Assembly (NCBI GenBank): GCA_963704875.1
Contig: CAVPIA010000008.1
Coordinates: 124,001-188,000 of the forward strand
Length of the DNA stretch: 64,000 nt
Direction: 5' to 3'
DNA from: CAMYOC01 sp963704875
GTDB taxonomy: Bacteria; Pseudomonadota; Gammaproteobacteria; Steroidobacterales; XN24
In this document: positions 8,832 through 16,995 of the stretch, one piece after another
How positions within the stretch are numbered: position 1 is the first letter of the stretch
Layout: every line of letters begins with the position of its first letter
Notes under the pieces: generated by a model
Seen by the model: the letters and a program-made list of their open reading frames with translations, nothing else
Databases searched by the model: none
Told to the model about the DNA's origin: nothing
Program-made: the position numbers and the translations under genes

Positions 8832-8918
8832 GTGTAAGGTGCGGCATTTTAGCGGAATTCCCGCATCGCGGCGGGCTGATTTGCTTGGCGAAACTCTGGT
8901 CGTTGTGTAAGGTACGGC
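8832..8918. repeat. Pair of 14-bp direct repeats upstream of the HEAT-kinase gene
   Basis: GTGTAAGGTGCGGC (8832-8845) recurs as GTGTAAGGTACGGC (8905-8918), 13 of 14 identical and 73 bases apart. They lie in the 252-base divergent gap between apbC and the kinase gene. They could be binding sites for a regulator of either gene or a chance duplication. Confidence 0.4.
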
Positions 8919-9055
8919 CAGATAGCATCTCGGGGTTCAGCGATAGCCCGCAGCGCCGATACCAGGGCTGGGGAAGACCGCAGCCTGATGCCATGGGCGG
9001 CACTGCGCCGAGCTTGATTAAGACCCAGAACAGATTTCGAGGAACCGTCGACTGA

Positions 9056-11449
9056 ATGAGCATTCTGGGTAGTCTTCGCGCCAGCCAGCTGATTGGCCGA
9101 ATCGAGTCAATAGGCGACCTCGATTCGCCGGAAGCGGTGAAGACGATAGAGAAACTGCGCAAGGCCGGCGCCCCGGCTATCCGCCGCATCACTGATTCTC
9201 TGGCGACCGCTGATCGCCGCGACACTGAGCTGCTGGTGGATCTGCTGGCAGAACTGGTTACCGACAAGACCCTGTCTCAGGCGACCAAGGCGCTCAGTAG
9301 CGAAAGCCAGAATGCGGTCGCCGGCGTGGTCAAGGCGCTCGGCAAGGGGCGAGGCTTTAACCCGAACCGTCTGACCGATCTGCTGCAGAGCCACGATGTC
9401 CCCAAAGCAGCTCTGTGTGAAGCGCTGAACGGGCACAAGGACGGGCTGGATATCCAGCGCCTGTTGAGCCAGGCACACATGCTGGAATCGACAGAGAAAG
9501 CGACGGTTTTCCGGATCGTTGCGCAAAGCGCGTCTGAAAAGGACGTGCCCGAACTTATCAGCCGCTTGAGCGGCAAAGACATCGTCGCCCGCGCCCACAT
9601 CATCGATATGCTGTCGCGATTCGATAAGCCGGAGGTGCACGAGGCACTTGAATCCCAGCTGGGAGATTCGAACAAGCTGATCCGGCAGGCCGCGTTGAAC
9701 GCCATCGGAAAAATGAATGCGCGGCCAAATATCGAAGTGCTGACCAAACTCCTGTGCGATCCGGATATCGACGTCCAGAACAAGGCGGTCGATATCATCA
9801 TCCGGGTCAATCATCCGGACACGGTCAGGAATCTCGTGATCGCGCTCAAGGATGAGTCTGAATACACCAGAAGAGCGGCCGTCGAAGTCCTCAACGAAAT
9901 AGGTGATGCGCGGGCGATCAAGGATCTGCTTGAGGTATTGGGCGACGACGATTGGTGGGTGCGGGCGCGAGCCACTGACGCGCTGGCAAAAATCGGCGGG
10001 CCCAAAGTGGTTGGCGCAGTGCTCGAACTGATCAATGACAAGGATGAAGAAATCCGGCGCGCCGCCATTGAGATCCTGAATAGCACCAAGGACGAGCGCG
10101 CGGTCAAGACCCTGATCGGCGCAACCCTCGACAGTGACTGGTGGGTCAGAGAGCGGGCGGCTGACGCGCTGGCGGCTATCGGCGACACGCGTGCGCTTCC
10201 CGCGCTGACCAAGATGCTTGGCGGAGATGCGCGCTCAATGCCCTCCGCTATCCGCGGGATTGCCAAACTCGGAGGATCGGGAGAGGTCAAGACCCTGCAG
10301 GAGATGCTGCTTCGGCCTGAGAGAGAGGTGCAGATCGAAGCGATCGCGGCGCTGACGCGGCTCGCCGATGCGAACAACGGTATGGATGTGCGCGAGCGAA
10401 TCGCCAAATTGACCGGGAGCCCGGACAAGACCGTCAAAGAGGCAGCGGCCACCGCGATCAAGGCGCTGGACCAGCGCTTTTCGCCGTCGCAAATCCAGGC
10501 CGCGGCCAAAGCCGAGCGCTTCACCGAGCCTGACCACACGATGCTGGTTGACGACGAAGAAGTCGCAGCCATCGTACGTAGCGAAAGTGAAGCACCGGAG
10601 CAGCTGGATATCACCACGCTGCAACCGGGCGACATCATTGAAGGCCGCTACAAATTCGTCAAGAAGATCGGTAAAGGTGCGTTCGGTACCGTGCTGCTGG
10701 TCAGCGATGAAGTGGTCGAGGAAAATCTGATCCTGAAGTTCCTCAACCCGAATGTCGCCTCCGACGAAGAGATGATGAAGCGCTTCGTGCATGAGTTGCG
10801 CTATTCACGCAAGATCACGCACAAGAACGTGATCCGCATCTATGATTTCCTGCACATGGGCGGGCTTTACGCCATATCGATGGAGTATTTCCCGTCCCAC
10901 ACGCTCGGCGATGAAGTGAAGAATGAGCAGCCGGTGCCAGTGGAGACAGCGGCTCGTTTTGGCTGCGATATCGCCACCGGCATGCAGGTGGCACACCAGG
11001 CAGGCATCGTCCATCGGGATCTGAAACCCGCCAATATCCTGATCAACGATGAGGGCTTGCTGAAGATTGTGGACTTCGGTGTGGCTGCGGCGCGCAGCAG
11101 CGGCGATACGCAGCTGACCAAGACCGGCTATGTGATCGGCTCGCCGAAATATATGGCCCCGGAGCAGATCCTGGGCAAGCAGGTCGATGAGAAAGCAGAC
11201 ATTTACAGCGTCGGCGTCATCATGTACGAATTGCTCACCGGGGTTCCGCCGTATACCCGCGGCGACCATATGTCTGTAATGTATCAACACGTGCAGGGCA
11301 AAGCGCGGCCGCCCGAAGAGATCAACCCGACTCTGCCGCCCAAACTGGTCGAGATCGTCAAGTCGTGTATGTCGGTGGACAAGTCAAAGCGTTACCCGTC
11401 GATGTCTGCGCTGCACGAGGCGATGGCGGAATTTTTGCCCGCGGAGTAG
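9056..11449 (+). CDS. HEAT-repeat array fused to a Ser/Thr protein kinase
   Basis: A 797-residue soluble protein. Residues about 1-480 are PBS-lyase/HEAT-type helical repeats of roughly 31 residues; the strongest units share WWVR at residues 299 and 361, 62 residues (two repeats) apart. Residues about 525-795 form a Hanks-type kinase: glycine loop GKGAFGTVLL (539-548), ATP Lys561, catalytic HRDLKPAN (His653, Asp655), DFG at 673, activation-loop TGYVIGSPKYMAPEQ, and DIYSVGVIMYELLTG. All catalytic residues are present, so it should be active. No membrane segment or PASTA domain is seen. The next two genes encode PilT-type ATPases ten and 34 bases apart, implying one operon; I infer that it scaffolds or phosphorylates the pilus retraction machinery. 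Confidence 0.9.
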   Translation: MSILGSLRASQLIGRIESIGDLDSPEAVKTIEKLRKAGAPAIRRITDSLATADRRDTELLVDLLAELVTDKTLSQATKALSSESQNAVAGVVKALGKGRGFNPNRLTDLLQSHDVPKAALCEALNGHKDGLDIQRLLSQAHMLESTEKATVFRIVAQSASEKDVPELISRLSGKDIVARAHIIDMLSRFDKPEVHEALESQLGDSNKLIRQAALNAIGKMNARPNIEVLTKLLCDPDIDVQNKAVDIIIRVNHPDTVRNLVIALKDESEYTRRAAVEVLNEIGDARAIKDLLEVLGDDDWWVRARATDALAKIGGPKVVGAVLELINDKDEEIRRAAIEILNSTKDERAVKTLIGATLDSDWWVRERAADALAAIGDTRALPALTKMLGGDARSMPSAIRGIAKLGGSGEVKTLQEMLLRPEREVQIEAIAALTRLADANNGMDVRERIAKLTGSPDKTVKEAAATAIKALDQRFSPSQIQAAAKAERFTEPDHTMLVDDEEVAAIVRSESEAPEQLDITTLQPGDIIEGRYKFVKKIGKGAFGTVLLVSDEVVEENLILKFLNPNVASDEEMMKRFVHELRYSRKITHKNVIRIYDFLHMGGLYAISMEYFPSHTLGDEVKNEQPVPVETAARFGCDIATGMQVAHQAGIVHRDLKPANILINDEGLLKIVDFGVAAARSSGDTQLTKTGYVIGSPKYMAPEQILGKQVDEKADIYSVGVIMYELLTGVPPYTRGDHMSVMYQHVQGKARPPEEINPTLPPKLVEIVKSCMSVDKSKRYPSMSALHEAMAEFLPAE

Positions 11450-11458
11450 CACGGCACC

Positions 11459-12550
11459 ATGGCACGAATTGATTCATTCCTGAAACTCGGTCTTGCACAG
11501 GGTTGTTCAGATATCCATCTCGCGGTCGGCGTCCCGCCGATGTTGCGATTGCGCGGCGACCTGATGCCGATCAAGTTCCGCGAGTTATCAGGGACTGAGC
11601 TGGAGGGCTACGTAAACGAGATCCTGACCGCGTCCCAGCAGAAACACTTCTCCTCTGGCCACGATCTGGATTTCGCCTATATGTCCGGCGAGGGCGGTCG
11701 CTTCCGGGTGAACCTGTTCCGCAAGGAGACCGGCGTCGGGGCAGTGTTCCGGTTTATCCCGGAAGAGATACCAAATATCGAGTCGCTCGGCCTGCCCGAC
11801 GTGGTGCAGGAGTTATGCGATCACCATCAGGGCATGGTGTTGGTGACCGGGGCGACCGGAACCGGTAAGTCGACAACGCTGGCGGCTATGCTGGACAGCA
11901 TCAACCGTAATCGTGCCCTGAATATCATCAGCCTCGAAGACCCGATCGAGTTTATCCACCACAGCCAGAAATCTCAGATCGTGCAGCGCGAGTTCGGCAC
12001 GCACTTTGCCACTTTCGCCGATGCCGTGCGCGCCGCCATGCGTCAGGACCCGGATGTCATCCTGGTTGGCGAGATGCGCGACACCGAGACGATACGCATG
12101 GCGATGACCGCAGCCGAGACCGGCCATCTTGTCCTCGGCACGCTGCATACCACCAGCGCGGTAAAGACCCTCGACCGGATCATCGACGCGTTGCCGGCGC
12201 TGGAACGCGGTCAGGCCAAGACATTTCTCGCGCACAGCCTGAATGGCGTCATCACCCAGGTACTGACCAAGACCGCAGATGGACGCGGACGCACGGCCAC
12301 GTTCGAAGTGCTGGTGCACAACAAGGCCATTTCGAAACTGATCCTCTCGGATCAGGTTCACCTGATCCCCTCGCAATTGCAGACCGGCAAGGGCGATGGC
12401 ATGCAACTGATGGATCAGGCCTTGCTCGACGGCATCCAGGCCAAGCGAATTGATCCCGACGATGCTTATCGTTACGCCTCGGACAAAAAGAAATTCACCC
12501 GTTTTGTGACCGACACCAGCATCCTGCCGAAACTGGACATGGACGACTGA
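11459..12550 (+). CDS. pilT: PilT-family retraction ATPase, copy 1
   Basis: A 363-residue hexameric secretion/pilus ATPase expected to act at the cytoplasmic base of a type IV pilus. An N-terminal PAS-like domain (SDIHLAVGVPPMLRLRGDL) precedes Walker A GATGTGKSTTL, the Asp box SLEDPIEF, Walker B DPDVILVGEMRD and the His box GHLVLGTLHTTSA. The C-terminal element QLQTGKGDGMQLMDQAL matches PilT. It begins ten bases after the kinase stop, with GGAG in the kinase end as ribosome site. It is more divergent in the AIRNLIRE-like region (KAISKLILSD) than typical PilT, so PilT or PilU role is not decided. Confidence 0.92.
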   Translation: MARIDSFLKLGLAQGCSDIHLAVGVPPMLRLRGDLMPIKFRELSGTELEGYVNEILTASQQKHFSSGHDLDFAYMSGEGGRFRVNLFRKETGVGAVFRFIPEEIPNIESLGLPDVVQELCDHHQGMVLVTGATGTGKSTTLAAMLDSINRNRALNIISLEDPIEFIHHSQKSQIVQREFGTHFATFADAVRAAMRQDPDVILVGEMRDTETIRMAMTAAETGHLVLGTLHTTSAVKTLDRIIDALPALERGQAKTFLAHSLNGVITQVLTKTADGRGRTATFEVLVHNKAISKLILSDQVHLIPSQLQTGKGDGMQLMDQALLDGIQAKRIDPDDAYRYASDKKKFTRFVTDTSILPKLDMDD

Positions 12551-12584
12551 TGATCACGCCACTCCCCACGCAAGGTGCGAATCA

Positions 12585-13646
12585 GTGAACTTGCTCGACG
12601 AACTGCTGATGCAATTGATTCGGCGCAATGGGTCTGACCTGCACCTGATCGCCGGTGACCCGCCGCGCATGCGACTCAACGGCGACCTGATGACGGTGCG
12701 GGACAGCCCGCTGGACCCGGATCAGCTACAGCAGGAATTGAATCTGATCGTGCCGCCGAAGGCGGCAGCCACGCTGAACCAGCATGACCAGGCCGATTTC
12801 GCCCATGAAGTAGAGGATCTGGCCCGTTTCCGGGTCAACATCTTCCGCCATCTGGGCGGCCTCGGCGCGATCATGCGCGCAATCCCGACCCGGGCCAAGA
12901 CCCTGGAAGAACTGGCCCTGCCCGACGTCATTGGACGTCTGTGCAAAGAGACCTCGGGTCTGTTGCTGGTCACCGGCAAGACCGGCTCTGGCAAATCGAC
13001 CACGCTGGCAGCGATGGTCGACGACATAAACCGGCGGCTGAAAGGCCACATCCTGACCATCGAAGATCCGATTGAATTTGTCCACGAACGGCGTAATTGC
13101 CTGATCAGCCAGCGGGAGATCGGCGAGCACAGCAACAGCTTTTCGGATGCACTGCATTCGGCCCTGCGCGAAGATCCTGATGTGATTCTGGTCGGCGAGC
13201 TACGCGATCTGGAAACCATGAGCACCGCAATCACCGCGGCCGAGATGGGCATTATGGTGATGGGTACCTTGCACACCAACGGCGCCGCACAGACCGTGGA
13301 TCGCATCGTCAACGCATTCCCGGCCGAGCGCCAGTCGCATATCCGGACTATGTTATCCACCTCATTGCGTGGCGTGATCTCGCAGCAACTGTGCAAGAAG
13401 AAAACCGACGACGGCCGGGTCCCTGTATTTGAAGTCATGGTCAACACACCTGCCGTCGCCAACCAGCTGCGTCAGGGCAAACTGGACCAGCTGGAGAGCG
13501 CGATGCAGGCCGGAGCGAAGGTCGGCATGGTGACCATGGACAGCGCGCTGCAGAGTCTTCTCGACCGACGCTTTATCACCGGCCGCGAAGCCTATGAACG
13601 GGCCATGAGCAAGGAACGCTTCCGCCAGTACGCCCACGAAGCCTGA
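12585..13646 (+). CDS. pilT: PilT-family retraction ATPase, copy 2
   Basis: A second 353-residue PilT/PilU ATPase, clearly paralogous to its upstream neighbour (SDLHLIAGDPPRMRLNGDL; Walker A GKTGSGKSTTL; TIEDPIEFVHE; DPDVILVGELRD; GTLHTNGAAQTVDRIVNAF). The start is GTG, 34 bases after the first copy, with AAGG upstream. In place of AIRNLIRE it reads AVANQLRQGKLDQ. Having two such ATPases is usual (PilT plus PilU), but here both are tied to a kinase and away from pilus assembly genes. Confidence 0.92.
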   Translation: MNLLDELLMQLIRRNGSDLHLIAGDPPRMRLNGDLMTVRDSPLDPDQLQQELNLIVPPKAAATLNQHDQADFAHEVEDLARFRVNIFRHLGGLGAIMRAIPTRAKTLEELALPDVIGRLCKETSGLLLVTGKTGSGKSTTLAAMVDDINRRLKGHILTIEDPIEFVHERRNCLISQREIGEHSNSFSDALHSALREDPDVILVGELRDLETMSTAITAAEMGIMVMGTLHTNGAAQTVDRIVNAFPAERQSHIRTMLSTSLRGVISQQLCKKKTDDGRVPVFEVMVNTPAVANQLRQGKLDQLESAMQAGAKVGMVTMDSALQSLLDRRFITGREAYERAMSKERFRQYAHEA

Positions 13647-13696
13647 GACCGCGCCTGAGGCCGTGCACGGTCCTGTGTACGGCCGGGGCCGTGTGC

Positions 13697-13702
13697 CATA
13701 AT
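13697..13702 (+). promoter_or_regulatory. Possible -10 element for metG
   Basis: CATAAT lies 30 bases before the metG ATG, one base from a TG that could act as an extended -10. The matching -35 position (TGTGTA) is poor. The short gap also holds GC-rich inverted sequence (CCGTGCACGG). Offered as a likely but unproven promoter. Confidence 0.35.
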
Positions 13703-13731
13703 CGCGTTTTGCCCGTCGACGACCCTCCAGC

Positions 13732-15768
13732 ATGACTGATAGACGCCGTATCCTGGTCACAGCCGCTCTGCCCTACGCCAACGGACTCGCCCACATGGGC
13801 CATCTGGTGGAGTACATCCAGACTGATATCTGGGTCCGCTTCCAGCGCCTGATGGGTAATCACTGCCTGTTCGTCTGCGCCAGCGATGCCCACGGCACGC
13901 CAATCATGATCCGCGCACGCAAGGACGGGGTTCCGGCGGAACAGATCATTGACCACTATCATCGCTGCTTCGAACGCGATTTCTCCGCTTTTCACATCCG
14001 TTTTGACAACTTCCACAGCACGCACTCGGCAGAGAATCGCGAACTGGTTGAAAAGATGTATGCCAGCCTGAAGCAGAACGGGCACCTTGAAAGCCGCGTT
14101 ATCCGTCAAGCGTATGACGAGCAGGAGGGCATGTTCCTGCCCGACCGTTTTGTCCGCGGCACCTGCCCACGCTGCGCCACTGCCGACCAGTACGGTGACA
14201 GCTGCGAATCATGCGGCGCGACCTATGCGCCATCGGAACTGGTAAACCCGGTATCGGTTCTGTCCGGCACCACGCCGGTCGAGCGTGAATCAGAGCATCT
14301 GTTTTTCCGCCTCAGCGAGTTTGAGGAAGCGCTGCGCAACTGGGCAGCCAGCGGAGCCTTACAGGACAGCGTGCGCAAGAAACTCGACGAGTGGTTCCAG
14401 GTGGGCCTGCAGGACTGGGACATCACTCGCGACGCGCCCTACTTCGGCTTTGAGATTCCGGACCTGCCGGGCAAGTACTTCTATGTGTGGCTGGACGCGC
14501 CGGTCGGTTACATGGCCAGCCTGCTGGACCTGTCACGCAAACGGGATGACCTTGAGTTCGACCGCTACTGGAAGCCTGACAGCGACGCCGAGCTGTATCA
14601 TTTCATCGGCAAAGACATCGTCTACTTCCATGCCCTGTTCTGGCCCGGCGTGTTGCAGGCGGCCGGCTTCCGCGTGCCAAGTGCTGTATTCGCCCACGGA
14701 TTCCTGACGGTCAATGGCGAGAAGATGTCGAAGTCACGCGGCACGTTCATCACCGCACAGACCTATCTGCAACATCTTGAGCCTCAGTGTCTGCGTTATT
14801 ACTACGCCGCGAAGCTCGGCCCCGGAGTCGAGGATATCGATCTGAATCTGGATGACTTTATCCAGAAGGTGAACTCTGATCTGGTCGGTAAGGTCGTCAA
14901 TATCGCCAGTCGTTGTGCCGGCTTTATCGCCCGCCTCAGCGAGGGTGAGCTGGCTCAGACCCTGCCGGAACCGGAGTTGCATGAAAGTTTTGTCACCGCA
15001 GCAAACGATATTGCGGAGTCCTACGAGAGCCGCAATTTCAGCCGCGCCATGCGTCAGATCATGGCCCTTGCGGATCGCGCTAACCAGTATATCGATCAGC
15101 ACAAGCCCTGGATGATGGCGAAAGACGAGAACCGGCATGCGGAAGTGCAGGCGATCTGCACCCAGGGACTAAATGCATTCCGCAGTCTGATCATCATGCT
15201 CAAACCCGTGCTGCCGGAAATTGCCAGGGCCGCAGAAACCTTTCTGGGCGAAACTGATCTGGCGTGGGGTGACCTCGAAACGCCTCTCCTGGGCCGGCGT
15301 ATAGAAACCTTTAAGCCACTGCTCAAGCGTATTGATGAGAAGGCGGTTGCCGCGATGCTCGAAGCCTCACGCGAGGACCTGGCATCGGAACCGGCCACGG
15401 CAAAGCAGGACAAATCAGCGACAGAGGCTGAAGATACGATGGACGAAATCACGATCGATGAGTTCAGACGGGTTGATATGCGTGTCGCCCGAATCGAATC
15501 CGCGGACATCGTGGAAGGTGCCGACAAACTGCTCCGCCTCACGCTGGACCTGGGTGACGGCCAGCGACAGGTGCTGGCGGGTATTCGAAGCGCATATCGA
15601 CCGGCGGAGTTGCCAGGACGGCTGGTCGTGGTGGTCGCCAATCTGCAGCCTCGCAAGATGCGTTTTGGCACCTCAGAGGGAATGATCCTCGCGGCAGGCC
15701 CCGGGGGCGGGGATATCTTTCTGTTGTCGCCGGACAGCGGCGCCGCGCCGGGGATGCGAGTCAGCTGA
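13732..15768 (+). CDS. metG: Methionine--tRNA ligase, with C-terminal tRNA-binding domain
   Basis: A 678-residue class I synthetase that charges tRNA-Met. HIGH-like motif in YANGLAHMGHL, four-Cys zinc knuckle (CPRCATADQYGDSCESC), KMSKS in GEKMSKSRGTF, anticodon-binding helices in the middle, and an EMAP-type OB-fold from about residue 575 (EFRRVDMRVARIESA) that makes the dimeric long form of the enzyme. The ATG at 13732 gives the conserved start RRILVTAALPYANG. Upstream it follows the PilT operon at 85 bases. Confidence 0.97.
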   Translation: MTDRRRILVTAALPYANGLAHMGHLVEYIQTDIWVRFQRLMGNHCLFVCASDAHGTPIMIRARKDGVPAEQIIDHYHRCFERDFSAFHIRFDNFHSTHSAENRELVEKMYASLKQNGHLESRVIRQAYDEQEGMFLPDRFVRGTCPRCATADQYGDSCESCGATYAPSELVNPVSVLSGTTPVERESEHLFFRLSEFEEALRNWAASGALQDSVRKKLDEWFQVGLQDWDITRDAPYFGFEIPDLPGKYFYVWLDAPVGYMASLLDLSRKRDDLEFDRYWKPDSDAELYHFIGKDIVYFHALFWPGVLQAAGFRVPSAVFAHGFLTVNGEKMSKSRGTFITAQTYLQHLEPQCLRYYYAAKLGPGVEDIDLNLDDFIQKVNSDLVGKVVNIASRCAGFIARLSEGELAQTLPEPELHESFVTAANDIAESYESRNFSRAMRQIMALADRANQYIDQHKPWMMAKDENRHAEVQAICTQGLNAFRSLIIMLKPVLPEIARAAETFLGETDLAWGDLETPLLGRRIETFKPLLKRIDEKAVAAMLEASREDLASEPATAKQDKSATEAEDTMDEITIDEFRRVDMRVARIESADIVEGADKLLRLTLDLGDGQRQVLAGIRSAYRPAELPGRLVVVVANLQPRKMRFGTSEGMILAAGPGGGDIFLLSPDSGAAPGMRVS

Positions 15769-15774
15769 ACGGGA

Positions 15775-15780
15775 TATAAT
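15775..15780 (+). promoter_or_regulatory. Candidate -10 box (TATAAT) for the rsx operon
   Basis: A consensus TATAAT lies seven bases after the metG stop and 68 bases before the rsxA ATG. A -35 is not evident at 17 bases upstream. Because metG and rsx are on the same strand, this is the best visible candidate for an independent rsx promoter. Confidence 0.45.
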
Positions 15781-15847
15781 GCAAGTCCCGTGCGGCGCCC
15801 ACAGCAGCCGTGGCCATATGATGCGGTTCTGAAGCCCGCGAACAACC

Positions 15848-16429
15848 ATGACCGAACTTGCGCTAATCCTTATCGCCACCGTCCTGGTCAACAATTTCGT
15901 GTTGGTCAAGTTTCTCGGCCTGTGCCCGTTTATGGGCGTATCGAGAAAACTGGAGACCGCGACGGGGATGGCCCTGGCCACGACCTTCGTGCTGACTCTG
16001 TCCTCGGTGTGCAGCTATCTGGTGAACGCCTGGTTGCTGACGCCACTCGGTCTGGAGTACCTGCGCACCATCGCATTTATCCTGGTCATCGCCGCCCTGG
16101 TGCAGTTCACCGAAATGGTGGTACGAAAAACCAGCCCGCTGCTGTATCAGGTACTGGGCATCTACCTTCCATTGATCACCACCAACTGCGCGGTACTCGG
16201 AGTCGCCTTGCTAAACGTGCAGGAATCTCATGGATTGCTCGAGTCCATGGTCTATGGGTTCGGCGCAGCCATCGGATTCTCGCTGGTCATGGTGATGTTC
16301 GCCGGTATACGCGAACGGGTGGCCGTGGCTGACGTGCCTGCGCCATTCCAGGGCGCAGCCATTGCGCTGATTACAGCCGGCCTGATGGCACTGGGCTTTA
16401 TGGGCTTCGCCGGGCTGGTGAAAGGCTGA
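15848..16429 (+). CDS. rsxA: Electron transport complex subunit RsxA/RnfA
   Basis: A 193-residue inner-membrane subunit with six helices, first of the Rnf/Rsx complex that couples NADH and ferredoxin redox chemistry to ion movement, or in E. coli re-reduces SoxR. Conserved segments LVKFLGLCPFMGVS and ITTNCAVLGVALLN hold the two Cys proposed to carry a membrane-embedded Fe-S cluster shared with RsxE. It overlaps rsxB by one base. The order A-B-C-D-G-E followed by nth is that of E. coli. Confidence 0.96.
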   Translation: MTELALILIATVLVNNFVLVKFLGLCPFMGVSRKLETATGMALATTFVLTLSSVCSYLVNAWLLTPLGLEYLRTIAFILVIAALVQFTEMVVRKTSPLLYQVLGIYLPLITTNCAVLGVALLNVQESHGLLESMVYGFGAAIGFSLVMVMFAGIRERVAVADVPAPFQGAAIALITAGLMALGFMGFAGLVKG

Positions 16430-16992
16430 TGCTTACCGCCATTCTTGCCATTTCGGGGCTGGCTGCGGGTTTTGGCCTGTTGCTGGGCTTTGCCGCGGTA
16501 CGCTTTCGCATCCAGGGCGATCCGGTCGTTGACCAGATCGATGCGCTGTTGCCGCAGACGCAATGCGCACAGTGCGGTTTCCCCGGCTGCCGTCCTTACG
16601 CTCAGGCGATTGCGAATGAAGGTGCGGAAATCAATCGCTGCCCTCCAGGCGGTGAAGCCACCATCCGCAGCCTGGCGGATCTGCTCGATCGGGAGCCAAA
16701 GCCACTGGATCCGGAGCGCGGGGAGGAGAAACCACCCGCGCTGGCCATTATCGACGAACATGTCTGTATCGGCTGCACGCTATGCATCCAGGCGTGCCCG
16801 GTCGACGCCATCCTCGGCGCCGCCAAACAGATGCATACCGTCATTGCCAGCGAATGCACCGGCTGCGAGCTGTGCATCGAGCCGTGCCCGGTCGACTGTA
16901 TAGAGATGGTCCCGGAACCCGCCACGCCGACCACCTGGCGTTGGCCTAAGCCCGCGGACAGCGGGACAAAACTTGTCCGATCCCGGGCCTGA
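16429..16992 (+). CDS. rsxB: Electron transport complex subunit RsxB/RnfB
   Basis: A 187-residue ferredoxin-like subunit: an N-terminal membrane anchor (about residues 3-25), a Fe-S domain with CAQCGFPGC, then two CxxCxxCxxxCP clusters (CIGCTLCIQACP and CTGCELCIEPCP). It passes electrons between RsxC and the membrane subunits. All cluster ligands are intact. Its start overlaps the rsxA stop and rsxC follows after three bases. Confidence 0.96.
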   Translation: MLTAILAISGLAAGFGLLLGFAAVRFRIQGDPVVDQIDALLPQTQCAQCGFPGCRPYAQAIANEGAEINRCPPGGEATIRSLADLLDREPKPLDPERGEEKPPALAIIDEHVCIGCTLCIQACPVDAILGAAKQMHTVIASECTGCELCIEPCPVDCIEMVPEPATPTTWRWPKPADSGTKLVRSRA

Positions 16993-16995
16993 GGC

